In this document: positions 36,090 to 46,699 of the stretch, piece after piece
Layout of the letters: each line of letters starts with the position of its first letter
Numbering within the stretch: the stretch's first letter is position 1
Assembly: GCA_030674185.1 (NCBI GenBank)
Contig: JAPXFY010000031.1
Span: forward strand, 45,001,566-45,065,565
Length of the DNA stretch: 64,000 nt
DNA from: Monoplex corrugatus
Taxonomy: Eukaryota > Mollusca > Gastropoda > Littorinimorpha > Ranellidae
Direction: 5' to 3'
The notes under the pieces: generated by a model
Database searches by the model: none
What the model was told of the DNA's origin: nothing
What the model saw: the letters and a program-made list of their open reading frames with translations, nothing else
Position numbers and translations under genes: made by a program

Positions 36090-36785
36090 AAACAAATCTA
36101 CATACAAATGTAAACATAACTTAAGTACACTAAAGCCAAGTACAAAATAACCAAAATTACCTGCTTTTGCACATCGCATTTCCTTTGTGCCCAAAATGCA
36201 GTTAACACATGCACTCCATTATCAATCTTATGGAAAGTATGTAAGCAAGGGTGACACTTTGAAAATCTGAAAAAACGGAAAATCAGGCTAACTCGAAAAC
36301 TTTTTCGCTTGAAGGCACTAGCAGCACAATGGCGCGACATAAGTGACGTGTGTAGCCTAACAAAGATCGCTGGACCTGTGTTGTCTTCAACGATAGAGAG
36401 CGCTTCTTCATTTCCAGTCGTCTGCTACAGTGCTGCTTCGGTCATGATACCGCAGATTCAACTGGTATTTTCCCCCAAACATTTTTTTTTTTTTTTTTTT
36501 TTTAATAACGAAACTGAAAAAACGGAATTTCCGTCTGGGGCCTTGCTGAGAAAACGGATTTCCGTCACCCAGATGGAAGAGTGGCACCCATGTGTAAGGA
36601 TTTACACAACACATACAGGTGAATGGACCAGCATGGCAGAAATGATAGGTAAAGATGACAGAAAGTAGAGGAGCAAGTGAGAAACAGATTGTGACAGAAA
36701 AGAGGAAATATCTCACACAGAATGTCCATGAGGTGGGGATACTATTTATACTGAAAGATCCCCCAGCATCCTCATGGGAGGAAAC
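36090..36785 (-). repeat. Rep-A copy 3, split by a MITE
   Basis: Rep-A sequence at 36090-36245 and 36593-36785 (ATACAGGTGAATGGACCAGC, AGAATGTCCATGAGGTGGGG), interrupted at GTATGTAAG by the 347-bp element below. Confidence 0.75.
36246..36592. mobile_element. hAT-like MITE, 347 bp
   Basis: The left end is CAAGGGTGACACTTTG. The right end, reversed, is CATGGGTGCCACTCTT, so the inverted repeats are imperfect. It is flanked by TGTAAG on both sides (36240-36245 and 36593-36598). It carries a 23-base T run (36481-36503) and several ACGGAAATTCCGT-like inverted pairs, but no coding frame. hAT elements duplicate 8 bp; only 6 are clearly alike here. Confidence 0.6.
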
Positions 36786-36789
36786 AAAC

Positions 36790-37519
36790 TCACACACCAG
36801 TCAGATAAAAAAAAACGATTTTACAATATTCAATTCAAACGAGTTTTCAAGTCCAACATAACACAGACCACTTTGACATTATTCATCATTTATTTCACAT
36901 TACTATAACACACTTACTTTGTAAAGAGTCACATTATAAAACCATTTCAATTCAACCACAAACTACAGTCAACCTGTCATAACTATTAAATATCAACCAC
37001 AAAATTGTGCACAAGTGTCACCACTTCATTTCCACATGAAAAAGAAAAACATCAACCTGTCATCTCAGTCTGAACACAAAGCAGCATCACTGAAGCTGAT
37101 GATTGTAGTTCCACAGAGCACAAGAAAAACACGAGAACAATCACTGAAACTGAAGCCCGTAGTTCCCAAAGCGCAAGATAAACAGAGAGAATCAATGGGC
37201 CCAAAGCAAGGCTTCACACACTGTCAATGATGACGCTTAACTCCAAAAGCAACACAACAAGTCTGAACAATCTTTGAACACATGCTGCCCACATCATTTT
37301 TTTCCCCTAGTATTAATAATCAGCATTTTGCTGGTCTTAATTCCCAATATAGCCCTAAGTGCTCTGAATTTCACCATGTCTGTGTGTATGTGCAACAAAG
37401 ACTGACTGCAATGGATATGTCCTTTTTTCGCCATTTCTGGATACCACATGACGTGTTGTGTGGCTTGACACTTCACAAGTTACAGCCATAGTACATCAGT
37501 CCCACAGCAACGCCCTCCT

Positions 37520-37562
<43 letters not shown>

Positions 37563-37715
37563 TAAAAACAGGAACAATAAACAACATGTAGAGAGGAACA
37601 ATTACAAAAAATAGCCACTCTACATAGAATTACTCTGGAAGAATGACACATATATAATATACATATGAATGCTGCAAAAATAACACACACCATAGAAACA
37701 AACACTGAGACAGAT
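36790..37715. other. Unassigned sequence with (CA)n
   Basis: AT/CA-rich intergenic DNA. A CA microsatellite lies at 37527-37560 and a diverged repeat with CACTGAAGCTGATGATTGTAG / CACTGAAACTGAAGCCCGTA at 37087-37165. No gene recognised. This is downstream of the ZC3H13-like stop and could include its 3' UTR end. Confidence 0.4.
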
Positions 37716-37719
37716 ACAT

Positions 37720-38045
37720 GACAGGCACGGCAGTCAAGTGGGTGAACAATGAATGTCCAAATGAAGGTCCTGGGTTCAATTCTACTCAAATACCCCTGAC
37801 CTGGTGGGTAGAGGATGGAGATTTTTCTATCCCCCAGGTCTACATGTGTACAGACCTCTAAATACACATGCCCACTTCTTGTGCACACACACACACACAC
37901 AGAACATCAAATATACACGTTAAAGATCCTGCAAGCTATATTCATGTCCAGAGGCTAGTGGAAACATGAAAACACCCAGCACGTAACCCACCCATGTTGG
38001 AGTATGCGTACTGTGCAACACCATACTGCCTGCACAGTGTGGGCA
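37720..38045 (+). mobile_element. tRNA-derived SINE, second family
   Basis: B box GGTCCTGGGTTCAATTCTAC, then CTATCCCCCAGGTCTACATG, a CA run, and TTAAAGATCCTGCAAGC followed by GGAAACATGAAAACACCCAG. The GTTAAAGATCCTG and A.CACCCAGCA blocks are, from memory, common in gastropod SINEs. It has neither the internal ATC run nor the SINE-A body. Confidence 0.65.
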
Positions 38046-38785
38046 AAACCAACCTGCATACACACATCAAGGAAAAATCGGAATACTTAAACAAAAAATA
38101 AAATTAAGACACAAAATACAAAAACGAACGCTGAAACTTGTGAAAAAGTTGTACACCAATAGTGACAGATCAGAGGTGAGCTCATTCAAAACACCCAGGA
38201 GAAATATATCTACAACAGTCCAGCATGAGTATCACACACTGTGTATCTTACAGCATCTTCATCACACACACAAACAAACACACACAAAATGAAGGTACAC
38301 ATTTATGAAAACTTGGAAGCAGACCACAGGAACAAAGCTGACAACTTCTTCTCCAGCAGAGGACAGATGAAGACAACTGTACGATGTAGACAAGTGCACG
38401 AAGACAGGCACCACAATCCACAAGCCAGCCACATTAAGCAGACCAGGATAGATTGAACTGGATTTGTCTTTTTCTTTTTCAGGTCATAACAAGGAACATT
38501 TATACAAGAAACCCAAGTTCTTTCCCCAAGGAAAACGCATCCCTATAGCACGTCACTATCCTTTTCTTTTTCAGAGTGGATTTTCTATGGAATTTTGAAA
38601 GGGATAATCTTCTTGCTGCCATGGGTTCTATTACCAGCGCTACAGGCACGCAGCACACAGTTGTGTTATCGTCACATCCAAAGGACTAGCACCAAGACCA
38701 CATTCAAGGTCTACCACATGGGGCAGAAAAATCCTGGCCAGATTGCGATTTGAACTTGATCCACACCATCACCACTCGCACGCTC
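38045..38785. other. Unassigned sequence downstream of the ZC3H13-like gene
   Basis: No recognised element. It would be 3' UTR or flanking sequence of the - strand gene that ends at 39089. Confidence 0.4.
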
Positions 38786-39091
38786 AGATGGTCAGTTCTA
38801 CCTTGTTGTCACACTCGGAGTCTGTATGCTCCACACTCACACATTCAGATGGTCAGTTCTACCTTGTTGTCACACTCGGAGTCTGTATGCTCCACACTCA
38901 CACATTCAGATGGTCAGTTCTACCTTGTTGTCACACTCGGAGTCTTTATGCTCCACACTCACACATTCAGATGGTCAGTTCTATCTTGCTGTCACACTCG
39001 GAATCTGTATGCTCCACACTCACACATTCAGATGGTCAGTTCTATCTTGTTGTCACACTCGGAGTCTGTATGCTCCACACTCACACATTCA
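38786..39091 (-). repeat. 61-bp tandem array of the final codons and stop
   Basis: Units start at 38786, 38847, 38908, 38969, 39030 and 39091. Read on -, each repeats the end of the last exon (KIELTI then TGA) plus a short 3' UTR piece; the exon itself supplies the first copy. Only the stop at 39089-39091 is used, so copies beyond it are 3' UTR. Confidence 0.9.
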
Positions 39092-39232
39092 GATGGTCAG
39101 TTCTATCTTGCTGTCACACTCAGAGTCTTTACGCTCCACAAAGTCACGGCCCTGTCGGAACAACTGCATGCTCAGCTTGCACAGGTCTGTGTCCATCGCA
39201 TGAAGTGGAAACACTGCAGGCTGCTCGTATAC
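39089..39232 (-). CDS. ZC3H13: ZC3H13-like protein, terminal exon
   Basis: Encodes 47 residues from VYEQPAVFPLHAMDTDLCKL to KIELTI and TGA. MDTDLCKLSMQLFRQ corresponds to the VDNELLRLSLRLFKR segment that I recall near the end of vertebrate ZC3H13. The acceptor TTTGCAG is at 39239-39233, phase 0, matching the donor of the exon at 40588. A 94-bp (CA)n run (39239-39332) forms the intron side of the acceptor. The terminal codons are tandemly duplicated downstream. Confidence 0.82.
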   Translation of the reverse strand, partial: VYEQPAVFPLHAMDTDLCKLSMQLFRQGRDFVERKDSECDSKIELTI

Positions 39233-39234
39233 CT

Positions 39235-39335
<101 letters not shown>

Positions 39336-39474
39336 CAGTGAGTTACACTACTGTAGACTGTTAATAATCCATACCTAGCAGGACACTGCAAGTTATTATT
39401 TTAAATCGTTCCAGTATAGCACTTGCTATTCTCCAGACTGATTTCGAATCATTGTGCATTACACATAATCAGAT

Positions 39475-39700
39475 CTTTAAGTAAGGATTCAAGTGTCTTG
39501 GCTCTGTGAAAACTGATGATGGAACCTGCTCCAAAGACATCAAAATAAGAACTGGAATGGTAAAGCAAAAAATGGTCCAACTCAACAACATCTTGAAAGA
39601 CAGAGGCATACCAAATGGTCTGAAAGTTAGACTTTTAAAATGTTTGATCTGGCCAGTCATGATTTATGGCTGCGAAGCCTGGACTCTTGAGAAAAACTGA
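39475..39700 (+). mobile_element. LINE RT C-terminal fragment
   Basis: On + it encodes KTDDGTCSKDIKIRTGMVKQ, LNNILKDRGIPNGLKVRLLK and CLIWPVMIYGCEAWTLEKN, then a stop. This is the post-RT region of the same LINE class as at 33912 and 52445. It lies in the last intron of the ZC3H13-like gene, antisense to it. Confidence 0.82.
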
Positions 39701-39739
39701 TTGCAGAAGGAAATAAGAGGGAAGCAGGGAGAATTTTAA

Positions 39740-40585
39740 ATATCAACTAAGTAACATAACTCTTCACATAGCTGACATCACTGACCTTGTCCATTTGACA
39801 CAGATGACATCACTGACATAACCTTATACGGCTAACATCGCTAACATCACTTTACACTGCTGACATCACTGTGTACAGCTAACATCACTTTTTACAGCTG
39901 AAATCACTGACATCCCTTTACACAGCTGACATTATTGACATCACTCTAAATGGCTGACATCACTAATCTTGTCTACTTTACACAGCTGACATCACTTTAC
40001 ACACCTGACATCACTTCACACGGCTGACATCACTAACTTGGTCTACTTTACACAGCTGAAATCACTTTAAACAGCTGACATCACTAGCCTTGTCTACTTT
40101 ACACCAGCTGACATCACTTTACACAGCTGACATCACTTTACACAGCTGACATCACTTTACAAAGCTGACATCACTGTACACAGCTGACATCACTTTACAC
40201 AGCTGACATCACTTTACACAGCCGACATCACTACACAGCTGACTTAACTTTACACAGCTGACATCATCAACATCACTTTACACAGTTGACATCACTTAAC
40301 ACAGCTGACATCACTAACCTTGTTTACACAGCTGACATCACTTTACACAGCTGACATCACTAACAGCTGACATCATTAACCTTGTCCACTGATCACTTTA
40401 CATAGCTGACATCATTAACCTTGTCCACTGTACACTGACATTACTTTCCACAGCTGACATCACTTTACAAAGCTGACATCACTAACCTTGCCCACCTTAC
40501 AAAGCTGACATCATTTTACACAGCTGACATCACTTTACACAGCTGACATCATCACTAACATCACTTTACACAGCTGACATCACTC
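39740..40585 (-). repeat. 19-bp array derived from a splice donor
   Basis: The + strand unit is ACAGCTGACATCACTTTAC. Interspersed longer units add ACCTTGTCCACTTTACACAG, which is the end of the adjacent exon (40588-40607). Read on -, such units give GTGGACAAG|GTTAGTGATG, copies of the real donor. The array ends at the true donor. Confidence 0.9.
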
Positions 40586-40587
40586 AC

Positions 40588-40835
40588 CTTGTCCACTTTA
40601 CACAGCTGTCTGCGGATCTCCAAGTCACGTCGGGCACACAGGGCACGTCGGAAGGGACCCAGGTTGCGCAGAAGGTTGGTGCGCTCTCGTTTCTGTCGCA
40701 CGGTGGCCATGTGCAAGACAGGGACGTCTGACTGCAGGCTGGTGTCCACAGCCGTGGCCTCCATTTTTGTTCCCTTCGCTTGGGTCGTCTCTGATGACTG
40801 GTCCACATTTTCTTTGTCCTTTTCTTCCTTTGTGT
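40588..40835 (-). CDS. ZC3H13: ZC3H13-like protein, conserved C-terminal exon
   Basis: 248 nt encoding a charged stretch (DTKEEKDKENVDQSS) and then RQKRERTNLLRNLGPFRRAL, CARRDLEIRRQLCKVDK. This lines up with the ZC3H13 C-terminal block I remember as RKEERASLLSNLGP, ALC.RRDSAIRKQL and K. It is the best evidence for the gene's identity. ZC3H13 (Flacc in Drosophila) bridges RBM15 and WTAP in the nuclear m6A methyltransferase complex. Acceptor ATTACAG (phase 1) and donor AAG|GTGAGT (phase 0) both fit the neighbouring exons. The donor lies inside the edge of a 19-bp tandem array derived from it. Confidence 0.85.
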
Positions 40836-40857
40836 CTGTAATAGCATGAGTGGGGGG

Positions 40858-41370
40858 TAAGTTAACCTGGGGTACTGGTAATACCGACATCGAAACTACT
40901 GTTATTGTTATCACTTTTTTAAAGTTAACCTGGGGTACTGGTAATAACAACATCGAAACTACTGTTATTGTTATCATTTTTTTAAAGTTAACCTGGGGTA
41001 CTGGTAATAACAACATCGAAAATACTGTTATTAATATCACTTTTTTAAAGTTAACCTGGAGTACTGGTAATAACAACATCGAAAATACTGTTATTGTTAT
41101 CATTTTTTAAAAGTTAACCTGGGGTACTGGTAATAACAACATCGAAAATACTGTTATTAATATCACTTTTTTAAAGTTAACCTGGGGTACTGGTAATACC
41201 GACATCGAAAATACTGTTATTAATATCACTTTTTTAAAGTTAACCTAGGGTACCGGTAATACCGACATCAAAAATACTGTTATTGTTATCACTTTTTTAA
41301 AGTTAACCTAGGGTACTGGTAATACCGACATCGAAAATATTGTTATTATTATCCCTTTTTTAAAGGTGTG
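40858..41370 (-). repeat. 63-bp intronic minisatellite, 8 copies
   Basis: Units of 63 bp begin at each AGTTAACCTGGGGTACTGGT, then AATAACAACATCGAAAATAC and TGTTATTAATATCACTTTTTT. It starts about 20 bases intronic of the acceptor of the 40588-40835 exon. Confidence 0.92.
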
Positions 41371-41540
41371 GGTAAGTATGAAGGCGCTCTTACCTAAAAC
41401 TGTAACCGGTTTCTCCTTTCTCACACACCTAATGAATTTTGAGTGTGTGGGAGGTGATGAGTGCGAGTGTGTGTGGGCGGGAGGGGTGTATAATGTGTGT
41501 GCCTGTGTGGGTGGAAGGGGAGTGTGTGTGCGGGTGGGAG

Positions 41541-41543
<3 letters not shown>

Positions 41544-41635
<92 letters not shown>
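41544..41635. repeat. (GT)n microsatellite
   Basis: About 45 GT dinucleotides, with GT-rich imperfect flanks from 41440. It lies in an intron of the ZC3H13-like gene. Confidence 0.95.
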
Positions 41636-41812
41636 ACGCGCGTATGCGTGCGTGTGTGTGTAAAACTGTATGGAAAGATCTGCGTTTATCATAACTCATA
41701 CAGCCAATGGACATAACACACGCACACCACCACCAAAATGCCAACACAGTAACAATTTACCATATTCTCCATTCCACCACAACTCCATGCCATGTAAGAG
41801 ACAAACCCTTAC

Positions 41813-42007
41813 CTTTTACAGTAACCCCTTCTTTACAGATGACCTTGACCTTCTCAAACAACGCGTCGCCAGCAAGGGAACGCGATATGCCGATCTGGCG
41901 GAAGACATTGGCGGGGTGGAAGCGTTTCAGGAGAGACCCCGTGGTCTGTTTGGGGGTGGGCTGTTTGGCCAGGCTGGCCCAGTCAATGTCCAACACACTG
42001 ACAATGC
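41813..42007 (-). CDS. ZC3H13: ZC3H13-like protein, exon with DIDWASL motif
   Basis: 195 nt encoding IVSVLDIDWASLAKQ, then LLKRFHPANVFRQIGISRSL, AGDALFEKVKVICKEG. This agrees with the ZC3H13 C-terminal domain (DVDWSSLM..., FTPGAV.LR.GISKKLAG.ELF.KV as I recall it). Acceptor TGTGCAG and donor AAAAG|GTAAGG are both phase 1 and fit the flanking exons exactly. Predicted role: part of the domain that binds the WTAP side of the m6A writer complex (inferred from the family). Confidence 0.85.
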
Positions 42008-42009
42008 CT

Positions 42010-42570
42010 GCACACGTACACACAAATACATGTCATCAATAATACGTACTTTGATTCCTGCGCACAGGCACAACCATGTACACACACAAATGTACACAGT
42101 ACTAAATAATAAATAATACACAATAAACTTCTTGACTTCATATACTGTTACAGAATATTTTACCAAACATCTGCTTTCAAAAAAAGAAGCTGAAATACAA
42201 ACACAAAGCTGAAGTGTATAATGCAAAAATCAAGGGTCACTATATCAAATTTCAGGCAAATTGTTTTTTTCATTCATGGCAAATTCATCAATGATGACTC
42301 TTCGTTGCATGCTACGTTGAATCAGTAGCAATAATGATTAAGTTTTCTATTTGTATTGCACACCTCACTATAACAGCTTGGGCCTATTATGTTGCAGACA
42401 TTGGAAATGTTGCAGCTGACGGGTTAATCTGTGTTTTGCCCCTTGGTTTGTTTCATTTCATATCTCTCTGTTCTTTGTTTTGCAGATGTTGATTCTTCCC
42501 TTGGATTGAAATATGTTGGATGCTTTATTGGAAATTATATTTTTTTAAGGATCATCGCACTCAGGGAGGT
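42010..42570. other. Intron sequence, nothing recognised
   Basis: AT-rich intron between the exons at 42007 and 43113. I see no repeat or gene up to the SINE. Confidence 0.4.
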
Positions 42571-42574
42571 TACC

Positions 42575-43035
42575 TTTGCACTCACCATTTTTGTTTTTCT
42601 TTTCTGTCCCATTCTCTGCGCCACCCCAATGGCCACAGAAGCTGGCACTCTTTTTTACAATGCGATTATGATGATGTTGATGAGGATGATAATGACAATG
42701 CTATGAAGTTCCATCTAGGGTTGAGACTACTTGACAGGGCTGTGCTCTACGCTTACTATCATAATATATCCTGGTGTCAATCAGGCCTGAGAGATACAGA
42801 CACCCGCGGTGCTGGTCAGAAGATTTGAGCAACACCCTCAATGACGCATCCATGAAGTGGATGAGACTGGACTGTGTGGTCCCAGTCTTCCCAATAAGCC
42901 CATAGCACGCCTAACTCTGGGTAGGAGCCGGTTAGAGCCGAAAAATCCCACAATGATTTCTGAAAGGACTGACGGGGATTTGAAGCCACAAGCTTCCAGT
43001 CATCAGTCCGTTGCGTTAACTACTACACCATGGCG
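42575..43035 (-). mobile_element. SINE-A copy, full length, antisense
   Basis: On -: head GTCGCCATGGTGTAGTAGTT (A-box region), B box GTGGCTTCAAATCCCCGTC, body GGTGTCTGTATCTCTCAGGC and CTGATTGACACCAGGATATA, internal ATC/ATT run, tail TGTGGCCATTGGGGTGGCGC. It is the most complete copy in the window. Confidence 0.85.
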
Positions 43036-43112
43036 ACTGGTTCTACTGGAAAAGATGTTGTAAACTGTAAAAAAAGAAAAAGAAATGAATTTTAAGAAGA
43101 AAACCCACTTAC

Positions 43113-43187
43113 TCTGTGACTGTTTCTCCCCGTCATCTGCCTCAAAGTCGCTCTCATCAGACGAGATCTTTTCATAGTCATCTTCAT
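43113..43187 (-). CDS. ZC3H13: ZC3H13-like protein, acidic exon
   Basis: 75 nt encoding (Y)EDDYEKISSDESDFEADD, GEKQSQ. It is an acidic, serine-rich linker just before the DIDWASL region, where vertebrate ZC3H13 also has a short acidic SISDDE-type stretch. Acceptor TTGTAG, donor ACAGA|GTAAGT, phase 1 at both ends. Confidence 0.8.
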
Positions 43188-43364
43188 CTACAACACAACA
43201 ACAAACCAAATCAATGTCATTCTCTTTTTTTTTTTCTGCATTAACAAATAGACCAACATCATAATAACTGTGCAGACCAACATCACAATTACTGTTACAC
43301 AGTTGTACACCATATCTTCATTTCCATACATCAATGAACTGTCCATCTTTTGTTTTATGTTTTC

Positions 43365-43465
43365 TTTTTCCTGTCCCATTTCTTACACGACACTGACAGC
43401 CACAGAAATTGGCACCATTTTTCACAATGCTGTGATGATGATGATGATGATGGGGATGTTACTGT
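43365..43465 (-). mobile_element. SINE-A tail fragment
   Basis: CTGTCCCATTTCTTACACGA and CAGCCACAGAAATTGGCACC match the 3' tail of the copy at 42575-43035, followed by (ATG)n. The rest is missing. Confidence 0.7.
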
Positions 43466-43479
43466 CATTTCTGTTTAAA

Positions 43480-44005
43480 GCCAAGCCGACTGCATAGAAC
43501 CATATCAGGGCTATAACCTTTTCAAAACATATACACCATACTTCAACAGGAAAAAAAATGAAAAGAAAACTGAGTACACATATCAATGCATTCACGCACA
43601 TAATCTAAGGAGGGGCCCCTGGTGCTGACCACTCCATCCAATTTATCGCACAGGGAATTTAAAAAACATACCGGAATACAAATTTAAACAAAACTAAGGA
43701 CACTAAAACATTCAAAAATGGGCATAAATTACGTAAACTTGCTTCCGCATATCTCATTCCCTATAGCCAAAATAGCACTTAATACAAGTACCCAATTATC
43801 ACTCCAAAGAGAAAATATGTAAGACTTTATCGAACATATACAGGTTAATGGACAAGCAAGGCAAAAATGATAGAAAGAAATGACAAAAAGCAAAGGAACA
43901 AGGCACAAACAAACAGAGTGACAGAAAATAAGATATTTCTAGCACAGAATTTCAAGAAGGTGGGAATACTATTTATACTGAAAGAGCCCTGGGCATCCCT
44001 ATGGG
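43480..44005 (-). repeat. Rep-A copy 4
   Basis: Nearly full-length Rep-A: AAGCCAAGCCGACTGCA, ATCAGGGCTATAACC, GACCACTCCATCCAATTTAT, CTAGCACAGAATTTCAAGAA. The left edge joins a (GAT)n run. Confidence 0.82.
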
Positions 44006-44009
44006 GGAA

Positions 44010-44290
44010 ATGATGGGGCAATAACCAGGATGCTATGGAGTTCCATCTATGACTGCAACTGAGTGACAGAGCTATACTTTACACTTCCCATCATAACATA
44101 TCCTGGCATCAAGCAGGCTTGAGAGATACAGACACCTGCAGAGTTGGTCAGGAATTTAAGAAACACCCTCAATGACACATCTGTGAAATAGCCAGACTTG
44201 ACTGTATGGTCCCAATCTTCCAAGTAAGCCCATGGTAAGCTCAACTGTGGCTAAGAGCTGGTTGGGGCCAAAACATCCCATAATGATTTT
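44010..44290 (-). mobile_element. SINE-A copy, truncated, merging into minisatellite
   Basis: Same order as the copy at 42575-43035 (TATCCTGGCATCAAGCAGGC, GAGAGATACAGACACCTGCA, CTCAATGACACATCTGTGAA) up to CAAAACATCCCATAATG. From there the sequence is repeated as the 44-bp array and the tRNA head is lost. Confidence 0.82.
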
Positions 44291-46375
44291 GAAAGGACTA
44301 ATGGTAGTAACAGCCAACATCCCATGATGATTTTGAAAGGACTAATGGTAGTAACAGCCAACATCCCATGATGATTTTGAAAGGACTAATGGCAGTAACA
44401 GCCAACATCCCATGATGATTTTGAAAGGACTAATGGTAGTAACAGCCAACATCCCATGATGATTTTGAAAGGACTAATGGTAGTAACAGCCAACATCCCA
44501 TGATGATTTTGAAAGGACTAATGGTAGTAACAGCCAACATCCCATGATGATTTTGAAAGGACTAATGGCAGTAACAGCCAACATCCCATGATGATTTTGA
44601 AAGGACTAATGGTAGTAACAGCCAACATCCCATGATGATTTTGAAAGGACTAATGGCAGTAACAGCCAACATCCCATGATGATTTTGAAAGGACTAATGG
44701 CAGTAACAGCCAACATCCCATGATGATTTTGAAAGGACTAATGGCAGTAACAGCCAACATCCCATAATGATTTTGAAAGGACTAATGGTAGTAACAGCCA
44801 ACATCCCATGATGATTTTGAAAGGACTAATGGGAGTAACAGCCAACATCCCATGATGATTTTGAAAGGACTAATGGCAGTAACAGCCAACACATGATTTT
44901 GAAAGTTCTAATGGGAGTAACAGCCAACATCCCATGATGATTTTGAAAGGACTAATGGTAGTAACAGCCAACATCCCATGATGATTTTGAAAGGACTAAT
45001 GGGAGTAACAGCCAACATCCCATGATGATTTTGAAAGGACTAATGGGAGTAACAGCCAACATCCCATGATGATTTTGAAAGTTCTAATGGGAGTAACAGC
45101 CAACATGATTTTGAAAGGACTAATGGGAGTAACAGCCAACACTCCATAATGATTTTGAAAGGACTAATGGGAGTAACAGCCAACACTCCATAATGATTTT
45201 GAAAGGACTAATGGCAGTAACAGCCAACACTCCATAATGATTTTGAAAGGACTAATGGCAGTAACAGCCAACACTCCATAATGATTTTGAAAGGACTAAT
45301 GGGAGTAACAGCCAACACTCCATAATGATTTTGAAAGGACTAATGGGAGTAACAGCCAACACTCCATAATGATTTTGAAAGGACTAATGGCAGTAACAGC
45401 CAACACCCCATAATGATTTTGAAAGTTCTAATGGCAGTAACAGCCAACACCCCATAATCATATTGAAAGGACTAATGGCAGTAACAGCCAACACTCCATA
45501 ATGATTTTGAAAGTTCTAATGGGAGTAACAGCCAACACTCCATAATGATTTTGAAAGGACTAATGGCAGTAACAGCCAACACCCCATGATGATTTTGAAA
45601 GTTCTAATGGCAGTAACAGCCAACACTCCATAATGATTTTGAAAGGACTAATGGCAGTAACAGCCAACACCCCATAATGATTTTGAAAGTTCTAATGGCA
45701 GTAACAGCCAACACTCCATAATGATTTTGAAAGGACTAATGGCAGTAACAGCCAACACCCCATAATGATTTTGAAAGGACTAATGGCAGTAACAGCCAAC
45801 ACTCCATAATGATTTTGAAAGGACTAATGGCAGTAACAGCCAACATCCCATAATGATTTTGAAAGGACTAATGGCAGTAACAGCCAACACTCCATAATGA
45901 TTTTGAAAGGACTAATGGCAGTAACAGCCAACACTCCATAATGATTTTGAAAGTTCTAATGGCAGTAACAGCCAACACTCCATAATGATTTTGAAAGGAC
46001 TAATGGCAGTAACAGCCAACACTCCATAATGATTTTGAAAGTTCTAATGGCAGTAACAGCCAACACTCCATAATGATTTTGACAGGACTAATGGCAGTAA
46101 CAGCCAACACTCCATAATGATTTTGAAAGTTCTAATGGCAGTAACAGCCAACACTCCATGGTTTTGAAAGGACTAATGGCAGTAACAGCCAACACTCCAT
46201 AATGATTTTGAAAGGACTAATGGCAGTAACAGCCAACATCCCATAATGATTTTGAAAGGACTAATGGTAGAAACAGCCAACATCCCATAATGATTCTGAA
46301 AGGACTAATGGCAGTAACAGCCAACATCCCATGATGATTTTGAAAGGACTAATGGCAGTAACAGCCACAACAGTC
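44276..46375 (-). repeat. 44-bp minisatellite seeded from SINE-A, ~47 copies
   Basis: The unit on + is CATCCCATGATGATTTTGAA, AGGACTAATGG, TAGTAACAGCCAA. About 31 of its 44 bases are continuous with the SINE at its left end; the homologous segment in the other SINE copy is 42946-42977. The left half of the array has CATCCCATGATG, the right half CACTCCATAATG, so variants are regionally sorted. Confidence 0.93.
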
Positions 46376-46414
46376 CACGGCGCCAACCACCATCTGTCAC
46401 CCAGCCATACTCAC

Positions 46415-46510
46415 AGAGCATATTTCCCAGACTGGCGTCCTTGCTGTCGTCAGCATTGTCCTGATGGAGGGAGCTGACCACATCCCCACCAAAACCTGGT
46501 CTGCCTTGCC
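46415..46510 (-). CDS. ZC3H13: ZC3H13-like protein, Gly/Asp-rich exon
   Basis: 96 nt encoding QGRPGFGGDVVSSLHQDNAD, DSKDASLGNML. Acceptor TTTCCACAGAG at 46520-46511 (an AG two bases earlier is the alternative). Donor CTCT|GTGAGT, phase 1, continuing into the acidic exon. No recognised domain. It is placed in this gene by strand, order and phase. The 44-bp minisatellite begins about 40 bases past the donor. Confidence 0.7.
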
Positions 46511-46574
46511 CTCTGTGGAAACTGAACCACACAGCGGAAGAAAAATCAGTTACATCAGATGCTCAGGCATTAGT

Positions 46575-46690
46575 ATTAGTAATATTACCATCACTATTAT
46601 CATTATTATTATCGCCATCATCAACATTATTACATACACCATTACTGTTATCATCATTATTATTATCATTATTATCATTATCATTACTGT
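46575..46690. repeat. (ATT/ATC)n microsatellite
   Basis: ATT and ATC triplets at 46576-46688, leading into CCCAGCTGACTG, the left edge of a Rep-A copy. Confidence 0.85.
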
Positions 46691-46699
46691 CTAAAACCC

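Noticed and set aside
39740..40585. 19-bp array as CRISPR or transcription-factor array
   Set aside because: The units are explained by duplication of the adjacent exon-intron junction, and there are no spacers.
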